A DNA stretch of 8,559 nt from Candidatus Tayloriibacteriota bacterium (lineage in GTDB: Bacteria; Patescibacteriota; Minisyncoccia; Phycocordibacterales; JARIHA01). This document shows, in pieces, positions 4,209 through 8,559 of the stretch. The notes under the pieces are model-generated. The model saw only the letters and a list, made by a program, of their open reading frames with translations. It ran no database searches and was not told where the DNA came from. The stretch is taken from assembly GCA_029288475.1 (NCBI GenBank), contig JARIHA010000097.1, forward strand, positions 1-8,559, written 5' to 3'. A program made the position numbers and the translations under genes. Position 1 is the first letter of the stretch; each line of letters starts with the position of its first letter.

Positions 4209-6947
4209 CTATTTCTGATACTTCTTCATCACTTCTGCATTGACCTCTGCATGATCACGGCCGAATTTTAAATAAGAAAGAGTTTTAAGATTCTCAAGAT
4301 CTTCCTGATTACCCTTGGTAGGTGGCATCACACGCATACTGAACGGTTTTACCGGCTTACCTTTTACAAGCATCTTCATATAAGCATTGTAATTATCTAT
4401 GTTCATAATGTCCTTTGCAGTAAACACTGGAGAAAATTGTTTTTCAAGATATTCAGCATCTTCAGCGCCTACACGGAATGCGGCAATAGAGCCGACGTTT
4501 CCAAACACTGAATCTTTAATCCCCTCTTCGAGCTGGGCAATGAACTGATGCGCAATATTGAGACCAAGCTTATATTTTCTTGCCTCAGAAAGAATCGTTG
4601 AAATAGAGCTCGTGGTAATGTTTTGAAACTCATCGATATAAAGATAAAAAGGAGGCAGATTGGATTGAAGTGAATCAACACGAGAAAGAGCCGCCATGAG
4701 AATCTTGCCGACTAAAATAAGACCGATGAGGTTCGCATTGATGTCTCCGAGACGTCCCTTCGAAAGGTTGACCAGAAGGATCTTCTTTTCATCCATGATC
4801 TGACGGAAATTAAACGATGATTTCTCCTGAGCAATAATCGGTCGCATGATTTCATTAGCAAGAAAAACATCAAACTTACTCGTAATGTAAGGCACGATAT
4901 TGGCAAGAGACGCCTCACCTCCAGCTTTTTCAGCTACTTCTTTCCAGAACTGAACTACTACAGGATTTTTACAATGAGAAATTTTGAGATCACGAAAAGC
5001 CTTGTTGGACATCACACGGGAAACATCAAGCAAGGTACTTCCTGTGTCAGGGTCTTCAATTACGAGCATAGTGGCATTTCGAAAATACTGCTCGAACATT
5101 GGACCCATTGATTCTGGGACCGCACCATAAAGCTTTTGAAAAATACTAAAAAGTTCGTTCACAACAAAAGTCTTCTGCTCTGGAAAACGTCTGTCGTATT
5201 CGAGCATGTTCAAGGCCATTGGACGCTCCGTATAGGCGGGATCGAAATAAATAACATCCTCATAACGATTAGCAGGCACCTTTGAGAGCACATCTTGAAT
5301 ATCACTGCCGTGCGGATCGATCATACAAACTCCTTCCCCATTTTGAATATCCTGCACGATCATGTTTTTGATCAAGTTCGTCTTACCAGTACCAGTCTGA
5401 CCAATGACATAGAAATGTCGAAGTCGGTCTTCAGGCAACATATGTACTTGGGTATCAAGATTACGATGAGAATTGACCCCGAGCAAAATACCTTCTTGCG
5501 ACATATCGAGAGGTGCAGGCGCTGTCCCTGCCTTTGAGATCTTGAGCTGAGGAGCAGACCTAATGATCGTAGAAGGTAAGTGCATGACCGAGGTCAGCTC
5601 ATGAATATTGAGCGGCAATTTATATTCAGGATCAAAAAGACGGAATGAAAAATTGCGTATCATTTCATTCAGTTTCTTTTTCTTCAATCGTTCAAATTTG
5701 AAGCGATTGCCGTTGGTATTTTCGAACTGATTGAAAGCAGACTCTATTTCACTTAGAATTTGTGTAGCCTCTGGTTCTGTTTGTGCAGAAGCGATAAGGC
5801 GAATATTGGTTTCCATCACTGTACTCGAGATCTTCTTTTTGATATTCTCCACAACCACTTCATCAATTTTAGGCAATTCGCCATTTGCTGATTTCTTCGG
5901 CATGTCTTTTCCTTTTATTGCCCTTACCATATGACCAAAAAAAGTATCTGGAATATCAACTGCATATTTTACCTTCACCCCTTTCTGTATTTCATCAAGT
6001 GCGTATTTGTACTTTTTTGTATACTCTTCCCCTACCGGACGGAAGACCATTTGAACGACTCCGCCCTGGCCATCTCGTTTAATCTTTGAAAAACTGTTCA
6101 AGAGAACGTTGAGTGGATCATGATCAAATTCATCATAGGTTTTGAGTGGGAAAATATGCTTATTTGCCAGTTCAGCCACTGAGCCGGCTACTACACCGTT
6201 TTCATTAAAAATATTATAGTCGTTCTTGCATTCAGTTACTTTTGCATCATGAAAAATTGAGAGAATCTGCTTTTCAAAAAGATTCTTCTTACTATCAGGT
6301 ATACCAGCATAAAAAATGAACTCATCGCTGTGATTTGAAACAGCCAACTCAAGGGTAAAATAATGTGCACTCTTTTCATCGTGATCATTTACTGAAAGCA
6401 TGCCTGAGTAGAATTGTTCCATTGAAGAAACAATCTCTTTGAGAGGCTTCGGCTGATCGTCCTCATTTGCCTCAGGCAAAGCGATCTCATATAAAGTCAT
6501 ATGCAATGCTCTAGAAAGAGGATCTTTTTCTTTTATCCCAGTGAGTGGAAGACCTGCTTTTATATACTGCACAAGAAAACGCTGAAAGTCGTCTTCAATG
6601 TGAGGATTGTTGAGATGTTCGACGATAAAAAGTGCATTCTTGACTCCTTTTTCTTGAAGAATAGAAAGGAGTTCTGCCATCTTTAAATCGTGAGTCTCCG
6701 GGGAAAGGTCGAGAACAATGGCCCCTGCTTCCTGCTTGGTCATAGAATATTCGGGAGTGAGGATTTTTTCTGGCTGAACAGTCTTATATTCTTCGATCTT
6801 CTGCTCAATGACTCGCTCGCGCAGAGGCATCTCTCCGCGCTCGCGAAGCTCGCGCTCCTTCTCTGCCACCTGGGCGCACAAAAAAGAAAGCTCCTCCTCA
6901 GAACTCTTAAATTGTTTTTCGATGGACGGCAAACCTGACTCTCCCAT
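4209..6947 (-). CDS. VirD4/TraD-like (HerA/FtsK superfamily) ATPase, apparently soluble
   Basis: A 912-residue protein. Residues 515-910 form a RecA-like motor of the type IV secretion coupling-protein class: Walker A GQTGTGKT at 516-523; MIDPHGSDIQDVLSKVP (542-558) and VIYFDPAYTERPMALNML (565-582), both typical of this class; Walker B FYLYIDEF at 767-774 with D772 and E773; and AHQF at 799-802. Such ATPases pump DNA or hand substrates to a secretion channel. The first 500 residues are different: a charged, coiled-coil-prone start (about 17-57), then mixed alpha/beta sequence I cannot assign. No transmembrane segment is visible, whereas classical VirD4/TraD are anchored by N-terminal helices. 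ATG at 6947 lies 17 nt after the upstream gene's stop; TATAAT sits in that gap. No Shine-Dalgarno sequence. The coiled-coil genes upstream probably encode partners (inferred from spacing). Alternative reading: a housekeeping or pilus/competence DNA translocase of CPR bacteria. Confidence 0.85.
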   Translation of the reverse strand: MGESGLPSIEKQFKSSEEELSFLCAQVAEKERELRERGEMPLRERVIEQKIEEYKTVQPEKILTPEYSMTKQEAGAIVLDLSPETHDLKMAELLSILQEKGVKNALFIVEHLNNPHIEDDFQRFLVQYIKAGLPLTGIKEKDPLSRALHMTLYEIALPEANEDDQPKPLKEIVSSMEQFYSGMLSVNDHDEKSAHYFTLELAVSNHSDEFIFYAGIPDSKKNLFEKQILSIFHDAKVTECKNDYNIFNENGVVAGSVAELANKHIFPLKTYDEFDHDPLNVLLNSFSKIKRDGQGGVVQMVFRPVGEEYTKKYKYALDEIQKGVKVKYAVDIPDTFFGHMVRAIKGKDMPKKSANGELPKIDEVVVENIKKKISSTVMETNIRLIASAQTEPEATQILSEIESAFNQFENTNGNRFKFERLKKKKLNEMIRNFSFRLFDPEYKLPLNIHELTSVMHLPSTIIRSAPQLKISKAGTAPAPLDMSQEGILLGVNSHRNLDTQVHMLPEDRLRHFYVIGQTGTGKTNLIKNMIVQDIQNGEGVCMIDPHGSDIQDVLSKVPANRYEDVIYFDPAYTERPMALNMLEYDRRFPEQKTFVVNELFSIFQKLYGAVPESMGPMFEQYFRNATMLVIEDPDTGSTLLDVSRVMSNKAFRDLKISHCKNPVVVQFWKEVAEKAGGEASLANIVPYITSKFDVFLANEIMRPIIAQEKSSFNFRQIMDEKKILLVNLSKGRLGDINANLIGLILVGKILMAALSRVDSLQSNLPPFYLYIDEFQNITTSSISTILSEARKYKLGLNIAHQFIAQLEEGIKDSVFGNVGSIAAFRVGAEDAEYLEKQFSPVFTAKDIMNIDNYNAYMKMLVKGKPVKPFSMRVMPPTKGNQEDLENLKTLSYLKFGRDHAEVNAEVMKKYQK

Positions 6948-6956
6948 ATGCCGATA

Positions 6957-6962
6957 ATTATA
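6957..6962 (-). promoter_or_regulatory. Consensus -10 hexamer before the ATPase gene
   Basis: A perfect TATAAT on the minus strand lies in the 17-nt gap between the small helical gene and the ATPase gene, 9 nt before the ATG at 6947, so transcription would start about 3 nt before it. No -35 box or TGN extension is seen. The hexamer could be chance in AT-rich sequence. Confidence 0.25.
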
Positions 6963-6964
6963 CT

Positions 6965-7255
6965 CTACTTTTTGAGTTTTGCCCTAACCTCTTCTATCTG
7001 GACTTGTTCATCAAGCCGTTTTGTTTCACGAGTAAGGAGGCTCAGATCGCCTAAAACTTGGCGTAATGCGGCATTTCGCTCTTCTTTCACATTATTCATT
7101 ACTTTTAATTCCAAAATAGCAAAATCCAAATGAATTTTTGATTTTTCTTCATCAGTCATTCCTTTCTTTAAAAAACTTTGTATGTACTCCTTTGCCTCCT
7201 GTGATTTTCCAAGAGTAATATATTCTTCTACTTTTTTTGGGTCAAATGCATCCAT
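6965..7255 (-). CDS. Small helical protein of unknown function
   Basis: A 96-residue, highly charged protein predicted by eye to be almost all helix. It has a first helix pair (about 6-31, KKVEEYITLGKSQEAKEYI), a conserved-looking GMTDEEKSKIHLDFAILEL (32-50), and a long charged helix to the C-terminus (RNAALRQVLGDLSLL, then RLDEQVQIEEVRAKLKK). It has no cysteine, signal peptide or membrane segment. I do not recognise a family; the heptad-like leucines suggest coiled-coil pairing. ATG at 7255 begins 3 nt after the stop of the upstream coiled-coil gene, which points to translational coupling, and the ATPase gene starts 17 nt after its TAG. By inference it is a subunit or adaptor working with its two neighbours. 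Confidence 0.7.
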   Translation of the reverse strand: MDAFDPKKVEEYITLGKSQEAKEYIQSFLKKGMTDEEKSKIHLDFAILELKVMNNVKEERNAALRQVLGDLSLLTRETKRLDEQVQIEEVRAKLKK

Positions 7256-7258
7256 AGT

Positions 7259-8559
7259 TTATATTTTTCCTAATCCAGGAATCCCATCCTTACCATTATC
7301 ATTAATAATTCTTGGGATTTCCTCCGTTTTTTGAACTTCCACATTACTTTCTTCATCAACAACCTCCTCAACTTCTGGTAATTTCGTCAATTGTGCAGCA
7401 ACAAGCCTGAGAGCTATTTTCATTTCAACAGAAGTAGTGGCTTCATCTGCTATCCCATTCATTGACTCTGCCAATAGAGTATTGTAATGATTTCTTAAAA
7501 ATGGGGCAAAGCCTTCTTCGTATTTTTTTGATGTCTCTAATAATGCCGCAATAAATTTTGGCGGAGAAAAGTCGGTTTTCCCCATCTCAATTTTTATATC
7601 TTCCACTGCCTGATGGGAGATTTTGAGCAAAAGAGTCTTATTTAACCTGTCAGAAATATTCTCCCCCATATCCTTTAATATTCTCTTCGCAAGTGGTAAT
7701 CCAGCCACAGCAGCCTCAGTAATTCTAGCTGCCAAAACCTCTGTCTTTGCGGATTCCTTAAGTGAAACGCCTCCAAAAACGTTGAAAATCAGCGTCTTAA
7801 CCTGTCGCTCAACAATTAGAAAAAGAGCCTTTGTATCTATCACTTCCTTAAGGGTTTCAGTAACTAAAATTGCATTATCGCGGACCTGACTGATCAAGGA
7901 CTCGGCTAGTTTTAATTTTTTTTGCAGACCATTCTCAGCTGCAATATTTTCTTTATTTAAAGAAGCTATCTCTTTATCAACCTCCTGAATCGCATAGTTT
8001 ATCTGGTACTTGTTTAAATTTGCCTCATTCAAACGTCGCCTTCTTACTGAACTATCAATCCTTTCTTGCTCTATTTTTTTAAGCTGTTTTTGATAGTCAT
8101 CTCTTTTTTCTGGCGATAAATCAGATTTGGCTAAAGCTTTCTTTAAATCTTCGATCTTTCTCCGGGTAATAAAAGCCTCTCGTTTTTTTGAAATCAAAGA
8201 AAGTAGACTGAATTCTTTTGCACCTTCATATGTTTTCTTCCAACCAAGCCTATAATCAAGCTTTGCTCTTACTTCGTTCAGCGCCTTAGTTTCTTTTTTA
8301 ATCTGCTCCTGCAGTTCATTGTACTCTTTTTCTATCTCATGATTACGTGCAATCAGCTCTAATGCCAAAGCACATTTTTCGGGATGCAAAATCGCAAGTC
8401 GTTCCATTTCGCCACTAACTTTCTTTACACTTTCATCATCTATATCAGTGCCAATCGTTGAAGCAATCTCGCGAGCACTATTTCTAAGGACTGTCCCTAC
8501 TACGCCCAATGACTTAAAAGCCTGATATCTGATATATGTGATCCTTTTTGTATCTTCTG
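7259..8559 (-). CDS. Long coiled-coil protein of unknown function, 5' end outside the window
   Basis: The frame is open from the right edge to TAA at 7259-7261, giving 432 visible residues. A TTG at 8509 could be mistaken for the start, but 16 further sense codons (EDTKRITYIRYQAFKS) precede it without a stop, so the true start lies beyond 8559. Seen: charged coiled-coil stretches at about visible residues 69-101 and 133-221 (heptad-like LNEVRAKL, LKKALAKSDLSPEKRDDYQK and KQLKKIEQERI), then a less charged helical half (about 222-390) with GLPLAKRILKDMGENISDRL, and an acidic tail (EVEEVVDEESNVEV) ending GIPGLGKI. No membrane segment, signal peptide or catalytic motif is recognised. It is co-directional with the small helical gene and the VirD4-like ATPase gene and lies 3 nt from the former. 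A structural or tethering role is inferred. Confidence 0.75.
   Translation of the reverse strand, partial: EDTKRITYIRYQAFKSLGVVGTVLRNSAREIASTIGTDIDDESVKKVSGEMERLAILHPEKCALALELIARNHEIEKEYNELQEQIKKETKALNEVRAKLDYRLGWKKTYEGAKEFSLLSLISKKREAFITRRKIEDLKKALAKSDLSPEKRDDYQKQLKKIEQERIDSSVRRRRLNEANLNKYQINYAIQEVDKEIASLNKENIAAENGLQKKLKLAESLISQVRDNAILVTETLKEVIDTKALFLIVERQVKTLIFNVFGGVSLKESAKTEVLAARITEAAVAGLPLAKRILKDMGENISDRLNKTLLLKISHQAVEDIKIEMGKTDFSPPKFIAALLETSKKYEEGFAPFLRNHYNTLLAESMNGIADEATTSVEMKIALRLVAAQLTKLPEVEEVVDEESNVEVQKTEEIPRIINDNGKDGIPGLGKI

Noticed and set aside
4029..4271. 80-codon plus-strand open frame spanning the hairpin terminator, the palindromic element and the end of the ATPase gene
   Set aside because: It runs through a terminator and both arms of the palindrome, overlaps a clear gene on the other strand, and has no protein-like family pattern.

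Overview
The window looks like chromosomal DNA from a Candidate Phyla Radiation (Patescibacteria, probably Parcubacteria-like) bacterium. This is an inference from the style of the proteins: a long-form nucleoside diphosphate kinase, a soluble VirD4-like ATPase, very compact genes, start codons without Shine-Dalgarno sequences, and AT-rich spacers. No rRNA, tRNA, insertion sequence or CRISPR array is visible.

Plus strand, 1-1680: the 3' end of a D-Ala-D-Ala carboxypeptidase (peptidase S11) gene runs in from the left edge. It is followed by a well-formed extended -10 promoter (TTGCCA, 17 bp, TATAAA) and the classical translation operon infC-rpmI-rplT (IF3, L35, L20). The operon ends in a strong, symmetrical terminator that it shares with the convergent gene on its right.

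Minus strand, 1703-3987: a beta-CASP metallo-beta-lactamase-fold ribonuclease gene and, upstream of it, ndk. Between them lie about 290 bases without an annotated gene. They contain a plausible minus-strand promoter, a structured stretch of about 170 nt, a 51-codon open frame, and a long terminator-like hairpin that ends about 20 bases before the ribonuclease ATG. This may be an attenuator, an independent small RNA or a small-protein gene, and it is the most interesting non-coding region here.

Minus strand, 4050-8559: a tight three-gene cluster, read from the right edge leftward. It comprises a long coiled-coil protein (5' end outside the window), a 96-residue helical protein starting 3 nt later, and a 912-residue ATPase of the VirD4/TraD/HerA-like class starting 17 nt after that. 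Directly at the stop codon of the ATPase gene sits a 113-bp palindromic element with perfect 23-bp arms, followed by a GC-rich hairpin terminator. The cluster suggests a DNA- or protein-pumping ATPase with two coiled-coil partners, but its role is not known from sequence alone.

Two genome-style signals also stand out. rpmI and rplT use CGA for 14 of 17 arginines, and several genes have -10-like hexamers only 6-10 nt before their ATG, which hints at leaderless transcripts.
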